The notes below the pieces were generated by a model. That model was not told the DNA's origin and did not search any database. It was given only the letters and a program-made list of their open reading frames with translations. Below, piece by piece: positions 1 through 10,882 of a DNA stretch of 64,000 nucleotides. Position numbers and translations under genes: made by a program. Position 1 is the first letter of the stretch, and the number at the start of each line of letters is the position of its first letter. The stretch comes from Hydractinia symbiolongicarpus (lineage: Eukaryota > Cnidaria > Hydrozoa > Anthoathecata > Hydractiniidae). The stretch lies in NCBI RefSeq assembly GCF_029227915.1, contig NC_079888.1, positions 9,221,001 through 9,285,000 on the forward strand, written 5' to 3'.

Positions 1-353
1 TTGGTCATTAAATTGACAGATATTAAAAATTCCGCCCTGCGTAGCGGCGATGGAAATTAACAAGACAATAAAAATAACATAAAAAATTTGGCAGGGGTTG
101 TATTAATAGGTTGCAATTTGTGAACAAAAACACTGTCTCTGCAAATAACTTTATGAAATATATATAAATTAAAAAACTGTGAATCCCTGATTTTAACATT
201 GCTTGTATATCACTTACATATTGTTTGAATTAGATTTTTTTCTAAACTGAACCCTGATTGACACGAAGTTACTTTCAAATTTCTCAATTTATATACCTGT
301 CAATTTTTCTATATGATATACATTTAAACTTGTGCCTAACCTAAAATACTTAC

Positions 354-618
354 TAGAGCTTCCCCATGCTGTGAATGTTTGATTCCAAAAGCTCTTATGG
401 CTACTGACATTCTCATAAATCCCCTGAACTTTTTGATTTTGCCAGCAAACAAATGATTCTCCACGAAATTGTATACGTATGCCATGGAGTTCAATTTGTG
501 AGCGCAAGTTTAAATCAACACTTCCATCAATTGTATCACCTGCATAATATGCATTCTTATTATCTTTAAACTTGATATCAAAGCTGTTAACACTATTTTC
601 CTTTATGGCTTCTTCCAT
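354..618 (-). CDS. Arrestin-domain protein, first coding exon (partial gene)
   Basis: Seen: an ATG at 618 opens a frame of 88 codons plus one base, ending at a GTAAGT donor at 353. The protein begins with a short acidic leader, then a beta-rich stretch with FDIKFKDNKNAYYAGDTIDG, an ELHGIRIQFRGE strand and FVCW followed by a polar loop. Known: this is the order found at the N terminus of alpha-arrestins (ARRDC family), which act as adaptors between membrane receptors and ubiquitin ligases; the VCW strand is typical of ARRDC2/3/4-like members. The rest of the gene lies to the left of the window; bases 1-353 are the start of its first intron and hold nothing else I recognise. Which ARRDC paralog this is cannot be told from one exon, and the PPxY motifs that recruit ligases would be in the missing C-terminal part. 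Confidence 0.8.
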
Positions 619-2107
619 TTATGACATGCATACCATATTGTCTATAAAATTTTTAAATAGATATTTAAACAGAGATTACTGCTGCTAGTGTACTTTGATT
701 TAACCTCACTATAAATAGATTTGATCAAGCAACTCACTAAAATCAAATGAATCTTTTATGAGAGGCATTTGAAAAAATTATTTATCGTAATAGGATACAC
801 AGGACACATTTTTTATACGGAACTAGATAGGCTGGAAAATATTTTGAAGAAAAATAGTCATTGTATGCTCCTCTACTTTGTTTATCACAACTTTCCTAAA
901 AATCAGAAAAAAGTCATTGAAGTTTTGCTATTTGCTGTTAACCAGTTTGGGTCAAGTTGGTACAGAAACTAAATTATTTCTAATTAGCTAACTAGCTATA
1001 TCAGAAAATTTTTTTACATCAAGAATATATTTGCTCCAAAAGGAAAATTTTTTCCTGCTCGGAAAACCTGTTTTAATTTTCTGAGTTTTCAGTGCCACCT
1101 TAGTTTCTTTTTTGTTATGAGAAATAATAATTTATAAAAACCTTTACAGAATTTGCTGATTGGGAAATTCGTTGTACCTTCCCTTGCCTTGGTGGAAACC
1201 ATGTTGCTAGTAGTCTAACTACAGGGTTCCCACTAAGAATATGGTATCAAATTTCCTGATTTTCCATGAATTTTTGAGGTCAAATTCCCTGACTTTCTCT
1301 GATTTTTTCAAGAAATTCTAGCTACAGCCAAAACAGAAAAACAAAGCAGTTTGCAAGTAGGGCAAAGTAAAGGCATAACATTATAACGCATGTAAATTTG
1401 CATTTGCAGTTTTTGATTTTATAGAAATAAAGTTCTATCAGTCTAAGTCAAGTTAAAAGACAAAACATTCACTGACTTTTCCCTAACTTTCTCCAAAAAT
1501 GTTTTTTTTTCCTGACTTTCCCTGACCACAGATAAAATTCCCTGACTTTCCATGATTTCCCTGACTCGGTGGAAGCCCTGAGTCTAGTAAACTAAACTCA
1601 ACAATTTTTCCTTTTTAATCAGGTATCCTTATAGCTAGCTAGCTAGCTAGCTAGGAAAATAAATTCTCATAGCTGAAAACAGACAGAGCATTTTTCACAT
1701 ATTCATTCGTCCCAACAAAAGGACTGCGTGGGGCTTTGTAGTCAACAGATCTGCTTCTCCAGCCATAATTAAAAAAACCCATTAAGCTAGCTATGATTTA
1801 TTAAAAAACATTTTTAAAAATAAAAAGTTGATCTGAGCAGCAGTGGCAGTTACCATTTTTAGTATTTATAAAAAATATAACGCCGTGACCAGAAGACGCC
1901 TGCGATGTAACCCCTGCATCACTTATCCGAGGAGGAGGGAAGATCCTGAACTGAATTTAACTTTTCACTTTCTTCAAAGATAAACCTTTTTAAATGTGCA
2001 TGTGCTATTAAATACAGAATTTAAAACTATTGAGCTGGCAGCACTGAAGATAATAAAGTTCTCAAATACAAATGTTGCCGAAAGTTAAAATAACACGCAT
2101 AGTTTTA
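619..2107. other. Intergenic stretch without recognised gene
   Basis: AT-rich DNA between the arrestin-like gene and the Harbinger element. It contains an AGCT simple repeat near 1633-1654 and several short repeats of a TTCCCTGACTTTC-like motif between about 1250 and 1570, probably an old dispersed repeat. An open frame at 769-972 has no family resemblance and low-complexity composition; I do not call it a gene. Confidence 0.6.
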
Positions 2108-2126
2108 AGGCCGTTTCACATTACAG
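2108..2126 (+). repeat. Left terminal inverted repeat of Harbinger element
   Basis: The 19 bases AGGCCGTTTCACATTACAG match the reverse complement of 4554-4572 exactly and directly follow a TTA target duplication. Confidence 0.95.
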
Positions 2127-2278
2127 CAATAGAAAAATATTGACAGCAATATATTTATGAATAATGATATCAATTGAAAATTATTGAATTCATTATATTG
2201 GAAAATATTTCGAATTATTGCAAATTGTCTCTTTAAATGTCTCTTTAAATGTCCATTTAAATTTTGTTGTAATTCAAA

Positions 2279-3629
2279 ATGTCTGAGGAACAGAGAAAAG
2301 CGGTTGCTGCGATTATTATTGCTACAACTTTACTTCCGACAAACTTTTCCAAACCTAAGGTTACGCGTAGAATTTGGGTGAAGGAGTGGATGAAAAAACG
2401 AAAATCGATCGGTGTTTACGATAACTTAGTGCAAGAACTACGTTTGTATGACGAAGAGAGTTTCCGCAAATACCTGCGAATGAGCCCAGACATATATGAG
2501 GTGAATATAATTTTTAACTTGATATTCATGTGAAATAATTCTGAGTTTGATCTAAAACAATCCTTTTGTTTAGCTTTTACTTGAGAAAGTCAGAAGTAAA
2601 TTAACGAAGAAGACAACGCATTTACGGAAACCTTTGGAGCCGGAGTTGAAGCTGACAATAACTTTGCGCTTTCTCGCTACTGGGGAGAATTTTACTAGCT
2701 TACATCATCACTATTCTGTTGGTATTTCAACCATTGCCACATTTATTCCTCAGGTTTGTCAAGCATTATATGATACACTAAAAGATGATTTCCTCAAGTT
2801 CCCCGAAAACAAAGACGACTGGCTTGAAATTGCATCTGAATTCGAAACGATGTGGCAATTTCCAAATTGCATTGGGGCAATGGATGGAAAACATATTGCT
2901 CTGTACCATCCTAAGCTTAGCGGTTCAACATACTACAACTACAAAGGTTTTTTCAGTTTAGTTTTACTAGGTATCATTGATACGCGTTATCGATTTATTT
3001 TTGTCGATATCGGCTGCCAGGGACGTCTGAGCGATGGTGGAGTTTTCAGGCGGTGTGAATTTTTCAGAGGATTATCTACAAACAGCATAGATATACCAGA
3101 AAGGAGAAAACTGCCAAACATATCTGGAATTGATGATTCCTTCCTTAACCCTGAGTGTGACCAGCCACTCTTGCCATACGTTCTAGTTGCTGATGATGCT
3201 TTTCCCTTAACTGAGTATTGCATGAAACCTTACGCACAGAAAGGACTTACTGAGTCAAAGCGCATATTCAACTATCGTTTATCACGTGCAAGAAGAACAA
3301 GTGAAAACGCTTTTGGAATACTTGTAAATCGGTTTCGCTGCCTCACTGCAAAATTAAATGTTTTGCCCGAATCTGCTGTAAAAGTAACGTTAGCTACTTG
3401 TGCGCTACATAATATGCTGTGTACTATGTCTATGCAAACGTATACAAACGCGGAGGGACCGGAAATCAAATATAATATTTTTAACAACCTATCAAGTCTG
3501 TCCCCGATGGAAGGAACAAAATCAAGAAACTTTAGCACACGCGCAGAAAATATTCAAAATTCTTTCAGTGATTATTTTCAAGGTATAGGTCAGGTGCATT
3601 GGCAATGGAATCAAGTATACGGACAATAG
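2279..3629 (+). CDS. Harbinger (HARBI1-like) DDE transposase
   Basis: Two exons: 2279-2500 and 2574-3629, joined in phase 0 (donor GAG/GTGAAT, acceptor TTTAG/CTTTTA), giving about 425 residues, typical for the family. The N terminus has a helical region with SFRKYLRMSPDIYE, the usual HARBI1 N-terminal domain. The catalytic core shows CIGAMDGKHI (first Asp, near residue 178), VADDAFPL (second Asp, near 281) and ENAFGILVNRFR (Glu, near 318), so the DDE triad appears intact. The enzyme cuts and rejoins transposon ends in the nucleus. HARBI1 is also a domesticated host gene in vertebrates, but the flanking inverted repeats and target duplication show that this copy is part of a transposon. Start chosen at the ATG at 2279, which opens the frame carrying the conserved N-terminal block. 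Confidence 0.9.
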
Positions 3630-3679
3630 AACTTTATTCACCAAAACAACAAATACAAACAATGACGAATCTAAGGGTT

Positions 3680-4394
3680 CTAGAAAAGCTGTATTCTTCG
3701 TTTTGTTTGTAAAATAAGTGATTGGATTTCTATCTTCAATTCCTCCTTATCTTCGCTCTCGGGAATGGAAGACATAGACTTTGACACCATCATTCCAAAC
3801 AGATCGTCAGCTGACTTTTCAGAAGGCTGTGCGTTCGGCTTAGGAGTAGACAAAACATTCAAAGCTTTGTCCATAAGCGCAGATTGTTTGACGTACAGCA
3901 GATCTTGTTGACACGAACTTTGCCCTTTACTCCGGTTGTTTTTCGATTTTGGGGTCACATAGAAAGATTCGTGAGACTCTAAATCGTCAATCTCCGATGA
4001 AGCCTCGTTTTGTCTCATGTTGGAATATGTGCGCTTGGAAGTCAAGTTATCGTTCAAAAATTCCATAAGTGCATACCAAGGCCAATTAGGCTTCTTCAAA
4101 TCAGCTCTCCCGCTTCCACTTTTCCTCTTCGATTCCTCATAATTCTGACGTAATGTCCCATAATAAGTCCTCATGCTGTGCATCTTCTTTTTTTTCTTCA
4201 CTCTCGCTACAATTTAGCTCGGCTGCAATCGCTACAAGTGCCAGTTGTTTTTTGTTTTTGTCCATATATCCTGGGCAACTAACTTTGTATAGAACTTCGT
4301 GTTGTGACCACAAATTTATCAAATGTTCAGTTTCACCACTACTCCAAACTTTCTCATGTTTCAAGCCTTTTCTTCCTTTCTTTTCTTCCTTCAA
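3680..4394 (-). CDS. Harbinger accessory Myb/SANT-like DNA-binding protein, frameshifted
   Basis: Reads from ATG at 4394 to a stop at 3680 but in two frames. The first part has VWSSGETEHLINLWSQHEVL and VAIAAEL, a Myb/SANT-MADF helix pattern; the second has KKMHSMRTYYGTLRQNYEE and then WPWYALMEFL, the matching C-terminal half of the same domain. The frames meet near 4190-4205 in a run of eight A on the coding strand; one base too many there explains the shift. The C-terminal part is polar and ends in a short helix. In PIF/Harbinger elements this second protein binds the transposon ends and helps bring the transposase into the nucleus. The break is either a real mutation or an error in a homopolymer run of the assembly. 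Confidence 0.8.
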
Positions 4395-4553
4395 ACCGTG
4401 TTTGAATTAAAAAGTCTTGACAAGTATTGAAAGCGATTGCGTAATGTTTTTTCGAACGTGTCTCAAAAGTTGGTTTCACATTATGTCAATTAATTGAGGC
4501 AATATTTTTCAATAGTTATCAATAATTTTCAATATATTGGATTCAATATATTT

Positions 4554-4572
4554 CTGTAATGTGAAACGGCCT
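4554..4572 (-). repeat. Right terminal inverted repeat of Harbinger element
   Basis: Exact reverse complement of the left end 2108-2126, directly followed by the second copy of the TTA target duplication at 4573-4575. Confidence 0.95.
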
Positions 4573-5484
4573 TTAGAACCCTAAATATTTACACCTTAAA
4601 TAACTTTGATTCTAAATATCTACAAGCTAAATAACTTTGATTCAAGACCTGTTCCGTCTACTTGTATATTTGACGGCGTCGAGAAAAACATTTTTGTCAG
4701 GCCTGTAAATAAGCGTGACGCCGTGAGAAACAAAAACATCCTCGAAACTAGGTTGATGAAAGGTGCTAGGGTGAAAAAGTGCGTCAATACTATACGCATT
4801 TTTCTATATAAAAAGCCCTTAAAAATATTTCGCTCGTTATCTCCAACTTCGCGTTATTTCGAACACAAGCCTTGGTCCTGTCAGCATATACAACATTAAA
4901 TTTTGTCCCCCTATTCCGAACTAATTTTTGGTCCTTTAGCCTTTTAAAAAATGTCATTCATAGAAACCAACCTATCATCAATATTTTCGTTCGTGTATTT
5001 ATACGTACTCCAATTCTCGAAAGCTTTTCGAATGTTTGTAGGGTTGTATTCTTTTAAAAATCGATAGCTTTAGGTATCTTGGAGGCTTTCTATTAACATC
5101 ATTTTTAAGTTATATCGCAACTCGCCAATAAAATTAAAACTCCGCGAATGAGTTTTCGTGGTATCATTTGATGTGACTTTACTGTACACAAATGTACCGA
5201 TAAAGGGCACATTATACGTCATCAGAGAATTACTTCTAAATGATAATGAGTATGAGAACAAAACACGTATCCCAAAAGACAAACTATGTCCTTGATCGAA
5301 GTTGTGCTTACAAAAAGATGGTATTTATTTGACGGTAAATTATTTACGCAAAGTGATGTGGCTATTTGGGTGGCCCACATCCGCTGCGGTAGCTGAAATA
5401 TATATAAGACTACAGCTTTTAAAACTGCAGATCACGCTCCCAGAGTTTGAAAAAGGTTTGTGGATGGCGTCTTCTTAATAATTA
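4573..5484. other. Intergenic stretch with a dispersed-repeat copy
   Basis: No gene seen. Bases about 4670-4775 resemble, over roughly 90 bases, the reverse complement of 13210-13300, so they are a copy of a dispersed repeat; the open frame across it is therefore not a gene. The rest is AT-rich and unremarkable. Confidence 0.5.
4670..4775 (+). repeat. Dispersed repeat copy A (pairs with 13210-13300)
   Basis: Shares with the reverse complement of 13210-13300 an ordered series of words: a TTTTT(C/G)GT run, AATAAGCG, GGCG..GTGAGA, AAAAA, and a terminal GAGGTTGAT-like end. I estimate identity near 70 percent by eye. Confidence 0.5.
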
Positions 5485-5740
5485 AAAGGGCGCATTAGAC
5501 GCATTTTATAAACATATTAATAATTTAAATCCGAAATTGCAATTTGCAATTGAATACGAGAAGAACAGTACGTTTCCTTTCTTAGATACTCTATTGTCTC
5601 GCGACGACGGTAACTTATCAGCATCAGTATATCGCAAACCAACTTCACATGTAATCATCAAATATCCTGCAATGAAAATATACTGGACAGAGCAGTCAAT
5701 GTCCTTGACGGAGAAAATAACCAAAAAAAGAGATATCTAA
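5485..5740 (+). pseudogene. Penelope-like retroelement reverse transcriptase fragment
   Basis: A frame of about 85 codons reads HINNLNPKLQFAIEYE, FPFLDTLLSRDDGNLSASVY and RKPTSH. This is the segment found near the C-terminal end of the reverse transcriptase in Penelope-like elements and related phage-like RTs (a LPFLDV-like block followed by a VYRKPTHT-like block). It has no start of its own and the similarity ends after about 5680; no GIY-YIG endonuclease or upstream RT motifs were seen. It is best read as a 5'- and 3'-truncated relic. Confidence 0.7.
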
Positions 5741-6467
5741 CGTAAATAACGCGTAACAACAGCTTACATGCAAAAAGCTACTCGAGATAAATCATTAAAA
5801 AGGTTTAAAGAAGAATCAGAAACAGAACTGATAAGTGACATGGAACTAAAATCCAATCTCAAACTTTCACTGGTGTATTTTTTCTGGAAGTAGCACTAAC
5901 CTGAACTTTTTCTCCGATCCATTTAGAGTTTGAGAAACATTTCAATTAACACCATTTTTAATATAGCAAATAATTCAAAATTGATTTTTACTGGTGTTAA
6001 TATAGGTAACAATAGTTCAATTACGCGATAATTAAATCCACATTAATTTCAAAAATTTATTAAATAGGGTCGTGCTGGGATAATACCAAAAGATAAAGCT
6101 TTTGCTTTGTATTAGCTTTCACGAGCACACCTTTGCCAGATTTATTTTCAGCTGTTTCAAGGTATTTCAAAGAATGTAAAAATAGATAACATCTGACCTC
6201 TGTTTTAAGCCGAGGACTAATGTGAAAAGCTTCACTTGTGACGAATATGTCACAAAACTAGTAATTTATTAGGCATACAATTAAAATGTTTTTAGTTGCA
6301 TGATTTGCTTTGCAAGTTGTTACTGCAGATATGCATGGCTAGTTATAAATTCACGTGTTCTCTAGTTTATCTACAAGTGGCAAAACAAAAACAATAATTA
6401 CATGTATCCTTAATAAGATTTTACAAAGATAAACTTTCAAATTGATAAGTTAAATCTTCCGGCTTTC
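5741..6467. other. Intergenic stretch, nothing recognised
   Basis: AT-rich DNA between the Penelope relic and the 3' end of the mS25-like gene. It presumably includes the 3' untranslated region of that minus-strand gene. No frame or repeat that I can interpret. Confidence 0.5.
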
Positions 6468-7086
6468 TTATGTAATTTCAGCAGAATTGATCTCATCAAT
6501 TTCAGAAAGTATTTGGTTGGAAGATTTTCCTGATACAGATAGAGGTATAGTGTTCCCATTCACTAGAGAGAAAAATTAACAGCATATAAATTTTCACATC
6601 ACTCAACAACTAAATAAAAACGTGGAAAACAACATTTATTTACCTAAAGTTACGTTTATTTCCCATGGCCGAGTAGAATCTCTTGTGCAAGTAATTTCCA
6701 CATCTGGATTGTTATACTTCAGCTGTGGTATGCGTTCATACAAAAATAAGCTAAACATAGACAAACATTAATAAAGTAAAAGTTAGGAAAAAAGTTACAA
6801 TAAAAACTTTACCTTACCTTGCACCATCTGTACCTTTACTTTCAAACCTATCATTGATGGATATATTTGCTATTATTCGCTTATCAAGCTTTGTTGTATT
6901 GCTTTTTAAGTGTTGTAATGTTTTCTGTATAATCAAAACTCTATCTTCAGTTTCAAAATTACGCCTTTCATACAGCTTCGAACAGTGGTTAATACTCGAG
7001 GGACGAGAAACTGGGGTTACAGATGACGATGATCTTGTAGCCGTGACTATAATCTTCGCAAGCGTGCGCCTGAAGCGGGACGCCAT
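6468..7086 (-). CDS. mS25-like protein, L51/S25/CI-B8 thioredoxin fold (divergent paralog)
   Basis: Three exons on the minus strand: 7086-6818, 6750-6644 and 6562-6468, with GTAAGG and GTAAAT donors and phase-consistent joins, giving 156 residues and a TAA stop. Residues 1-45 are basic and Ser-rich, which fits a mitochondrial targeting sequence. The core shows QKTLQHLKSN, GTDGARSLFLYERIPQLKYN, NPDVEI and later VNGNTIPLSVSGKS. These line up block by block with mS25 (RRTLQYL, GAR..FV...IP.IQYKNP, and the following strand-turn-strand). Unlike mS25 it stops before the C-terminal Cys-containing segment. It lies head to head with the mS25 gene. It may be a second subunit of the mitochondrial ribosome or a relative of fungal MRP49 (mL61), which has the same fold; the sequence alone cannot decide. 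Confidence 0.75.
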
Positions 7087-7509
7087 TTTGAATGTTTTCC
7101 TGACCGCTATTGCGTATTTAAGTTTTTAGAATTAGTCTAATGGCGGTACAAATACAGTTCACATGTGAAGAAAGATGGTGACCATGTCATGTTTCATGGA
7201 ATTCGTCTATATTTTCTTTTGGATAGACTTTTTTGCAATTCTGAAAAAAACCCAATAGATAATAATAACGTTTTATTATGTACGACATTGTCCCTAAACG
7301 TCTTGAAAATATTTTCATTATCACCTAAGTTGTTATAATCTGTGTTACTGATTCCACCATTCAAACTAAAATTGTTTATCTATAGGTGATTTATATTTCA
7401 TGGGATTGGCTCTTATAATCCTGAGGGATATATCCTGCCAATTGCTTTCAGGAGAAACCACAAAAGTGGTTCTAGAGTGTTTAAAGCTCCTGTCTGAACT
7501 ACTGAAATG

Positions 7510-7571
7510 TTAGAAACCTGAGCTACACACACCTGGCTAGCCAGGTGATGGTGTGTAGCTCAGATTTCTAA
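7510..7571. repeat. 62-bp near-perfect palindrome
   Basis: Arms beginning TTAGAAACCTGAGCTACACAC are mirrored by GTGTGTAGCTCAGATTTCTAA; the centre ACCTGGCTAGCCAGGT is itself a perfect palindrome. It would form a hairpin with almost no loop. Similar to small foldback elements elsewhere in the window. Confidence 0.8.
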
Positions 7572-8704
7572 CTTTTAGAGGGATTATTTTGGTACACCAT
7601 ACCCAACCCACTTTCATACCCACATAGAGAGTTTTAGCTAGTTAGAAACTTTCTTTAAGATAAATGGAGTTTTCCTCATGCAGAAGCTTGACTGGTTGTG
7701 ATAGTTTATTAATACTACCTTGTATTTATTTAGTTTAATTTTTGTAAAGATTATCTGTAACCCAAATGAATGTTTCAAATCAACTGATAAAACACAAATT
7801 ACCAAGACCATGTAACGTGAAGTAGCTATAATCAATTTTTTTTCAGAATGAGTATGAAAGTTCAATGTTATCAGAGGCGTCAAAATGTGAACGCTCCCAT
7901 GCAGCTGACCAAATTCTTTTTACTCTTCATTATTCACAATTCAATGAATTTTTTGCGTATCAAAAAAGATTTAGTGTAGTTCAGGTTAAAGTGATTACAG
8001 GGCTAAGCTTTTTTGTGATACAAAATAATTTGGGAAGCATAAGAAGAGAAAAGTTTTTTGTCTTTTTTTGAGCTGCGGCTTTTTTTGTCACATGTTGTGT
8101 TCTAGAGTAGATGACTCTTGTAAGTCTTTAAATTTTATGCGTGCGGTAGATCACACTCCTCAAAAATTCTGCGTGTGCGATAAAAAAAAAACATTTCCTT
8201 TACCCTGTACACCGCACAGGGGCTGCTGTTTTGGCGTAAGGACATACAAAGTGCAAGTTCCAACAATGTACAGCAAGGAATTTCAACCCAAATACGAAGA
8301 AGTCGTAAGCAGACTCGTTAATTAAACTTTTTTATTAGTTGTGGGGCAAACAGATATTTAAATTAAATTAAATTACGGCAAGTCGAACGGCCGCTAATAA
8401 TAATATTTAATAAACCTTATGTTCGATGAATCATAAAAATTATTATCTAAAAGAATATTTTGTTATTAAAGAAGTTTTTTTTCTTATTAATTATATTATC
8501 TTTTAGTTATTTCAACTTAAATAATGCTAAATTTCTTTTAAATTCTCCTCACAAAGACCTCACGAAGATTAAAATATTGTTGCATTTTTGTTATAAAATC
8601 ATTAAAATGAAACTCACAAAGCCTTAATATAGCCTGGTAGCTGGTAAATGGTAGCAATTAAATTCACATTATCAACATTTGGTAAAGACGTGTGATCTAT
8701 TGTG

Positions 8705-8768
8705 AGTTCAGTAAAAGAATGATCGTTTATTTTTAGAGTTCAGTAAAAGAATGATCGTTTATTTTTAA
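8705..8768 (+). repeat. Two-copy 32-bp tandem duplication
   Basis: The unit beginning AGTTCAGTAAAAGAATGATC occurs at 8705-8736 and again at 8737-8768 with no visible difference until the last bases. Confidence 0.85.
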
Positions 8769-9230
8769 GGTTTATTAAATTTTCTTTGTTATAAATACAA
8801 TAATTTTTAATTACAGAAACGTTTTGCACGTGTGATGAATCGCACGCCTAAACAATTCTCCCCGTGTGTGGGGGCGATCGCACGCCTCTCACGAAATGGC
8901 CTGCACAGTATTAGCCCCTGTCAGGTTGTTCCTGTATGTTCAAGGCTGTTCTTAGGTTAGCTTGTTGTAGGGTGTTACCCTTTTTACTACGGCTGTGGAC
9001 TGGGTTCACTGGCAAATAATAATTGTGATAATAAAATAAAGCCATTACATTACAGTTTGTTGGTTTAGACATTCGAAAAACACATGCACAAAATTTTCGT
9101 TATATACTTATTATTTTTTAAACTAAAATTTGAGTAATCAGGTCTATTGCCTGTATATAGAATCAGTGTGCAACACAAGGTTTCAGCAAGAAATTTTACA
9201 CAAATAATAATTTTATTTAAAAATATTTAA

Positions 9231-9578
9231 AGGGATCCCAAGGTACTTTTACAAGTTGGACTTACCTGAAAGATTTTCATAAGAAATTCCCAATGACGTA
9301 TTTACTTTTTATTAAAAGTTCATGTAACCCCAGATATCGTTTTTTAAATATTTGTTTTTCTTGCCGCCTTGATGGCCGCTTCTTGTTCGTTAAAAAGTTT
9401 TAACGAAGAAGAAGGTCGAAGATAACCAAGATGCCGGATGAGTGACAAGAAAAATAAATATTTAAAAAGCTATATTAAGAGTTACATGAAGTTTTAACAA
9501 AAAGTAAATATACCATTTAGCATGTCTCATGCAAATCTTTCAATTGAGTCGAACATGTAAAAGTACCTTGGGATCCCT
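9231..9578. mobile_element. 348-bp MITE with long inverted arms and TTAA duplication
   Basis: Starts AGGGATCCCAAGGTACTTTT and ends with its reverse complement. The similarity between arms continues inward for about 140 bp (blocks with TTTACTTTTT, TTCATGTAAC and TTTTTAAATATTT recur in order). TTAA lies on both sides (9227-9230 and 9579-9582), a 4-bp duplication like that of piggyBac, though the terminal bases do not resemble the usual piggyBac CCC start. Non-coding. Confidence 0.8.
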
Positions 9579-9648
9579 TTAACTTTTTCATGTGTTGGTT
9601 CTCAAACATTGCAGATGATGGAGGGGAAACTACAATGTAATTTTTCTC

Positions 9649-9899
9649 GACTCCCAGAGAAATTTGATAACAAACTTTAACATTATATCGCTACAAAAAA
9701 CTAAAGAAATAATTTAACGGTAATAGCGCTATTTTAATGCTATAATTATTATAGTCATCTTAACGTTACTATCATTACAAAAAATTTATATTAGTGTTAT
9801 TACCGTTATAGTGTCAAATGTTAGCGCTAAAGCGTGAATATTAGCGCTTTCAACGCTAATTAATTCTAAGTGTTTGTTATCAAATTCCCCTGGACAGTC
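9649..9899. mobile_element. Second MITE-like inverted-repeat element
   Basis: Left end GACTCCCAGAGAAATTTGAT and AACAAAC are mirrored at the right end (rc: GACTGTCCAGGGGAATTTGA, then AACAAAC). The interior is rich in TTAGCG and TTAACG words. Non-coding; ends are less exact than those of the neighbouring element, so it is older or its borders are a little off. Confidence 0.6.
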
Positions 9900-10882
9900 A
9901 CAATTACTTAGTTCTCAGCATTTTTCTAAATGAAACTTACTTTGTCCTTTAGCAAATTTTCTTTGCATTAAAACGAAAAAAATCATGACAAAAATTTATA
10001 CCGTTACTAACTACATTAATTTGACTTTTAAATGGATTGTTAATATCTGCAAATAAAATAATCTGTGCTCTTTTTTGTATAATATATAGAAAAGCTCTTT
10101 TAAAATATCCCCTTTAAAAAGCTGTCCCTTTGTGTGTTACACACTGACTTTCATTAAAGAAAAATGCTGGTTTTGTGAGTCATTTTTTTATGGAGGAATT
10201 TAGTTAGTCACAAATCCGTTATAAAATCACAGAAGTATTGAGATATTGAAAGTGTATTTTAAAGGAAAATATTGTAAAAAAACAGGTTGTCTATCTGTCA
10301 GGAATGTCAAGAATTTTTTTAAAAAAATTATTGTCAAAGTTTCTTTAATATACAGAGAAATTTACATTTACATTTCTTAATGATTGCTATGGACTTAAGT
10401 TTAGATACATACTTAAAGAATTCATCAATTTGTTACAGCTTATTCTATCAATATGTACTTTAAAAGAAATTACATTTTTTAGAGTAATCAAGCTTTACTA
10501 GAATATAGGTCTGTACCAACCCGAAATAGTTGCAAATGTAAAGAAATGTCAGAAAAGTGAAAGAGACAATTTTAAGTGGACACACTGAAAGTTGTTTAAA
10601 TATCAACAAAATAATGGGTATAAATTCTAAGGATTTAATTCAAATCAAAAGTGTGCATGGACATTAATTTGTGTGTGTAACGAATCACACCTAGACAAAT
10701 CCTGTGGATTTCAATTAGCAACCAAATGTTTTTAGTACATTCTAATTTTTTCTGGCAAATCTGTTATGTTATGCAATGCAGATAAATAGATGATGTTTAA
10801 ACAACATACTTTTATTTCATAGGCATACGTTATAAAATCCTGCATACATTTTAAAATCCTGCATAAATACCAAACAAAAAGA

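Larger units (their letters stand above)
2108..4572. mobile_element. PIF/Harbinger DNA transposon, nearly complete
   Basis: Seen: perfect 19-bp terminal inverted repeats (2108-2126 and 4554-4572) flanked on both sides by TTA (2105-2107 and 4573-4575). A 3-bp TWA target duplication is the hallmark of PIF/Harbinger. The 2465-bp element carries the two genes expected of the superfamily: a DDE transposase on the plus strand and a Myb/SANT-like DNA-binding protein on the minus strand, converging tail to tail with only about 50 bp between their stop codons. Subterminal DNA is rich in CAATAT-like repeats near both ends, a plausible binding platform for the Myb-like partner. The exact ends, target duplication and intact transposase frame suggest a fairly recent insertion, but the accessory gene is frameshifted, so this copy may need that protein supplied by another copy. 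Confidence 0.93.
7087..10882. other. Repeat-rich spacer between divergent mS25-fold genes
   Basis: Presumably holds both promoters. It contains a 62-bp palindrome (7510-7571), a 32-bp tandem duplication (8705-8768), two MITE-like elements (9231-9578 and 9649-9899) and several copies of a GTGCGATCGCACGCC-like word (near 8140, 8845 and 8870; similar words at 40890-40970). No gene could be supported. A frame at 8068-8325 ends in a protein-like stretch but has no family I know. Confidence 0.55.
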
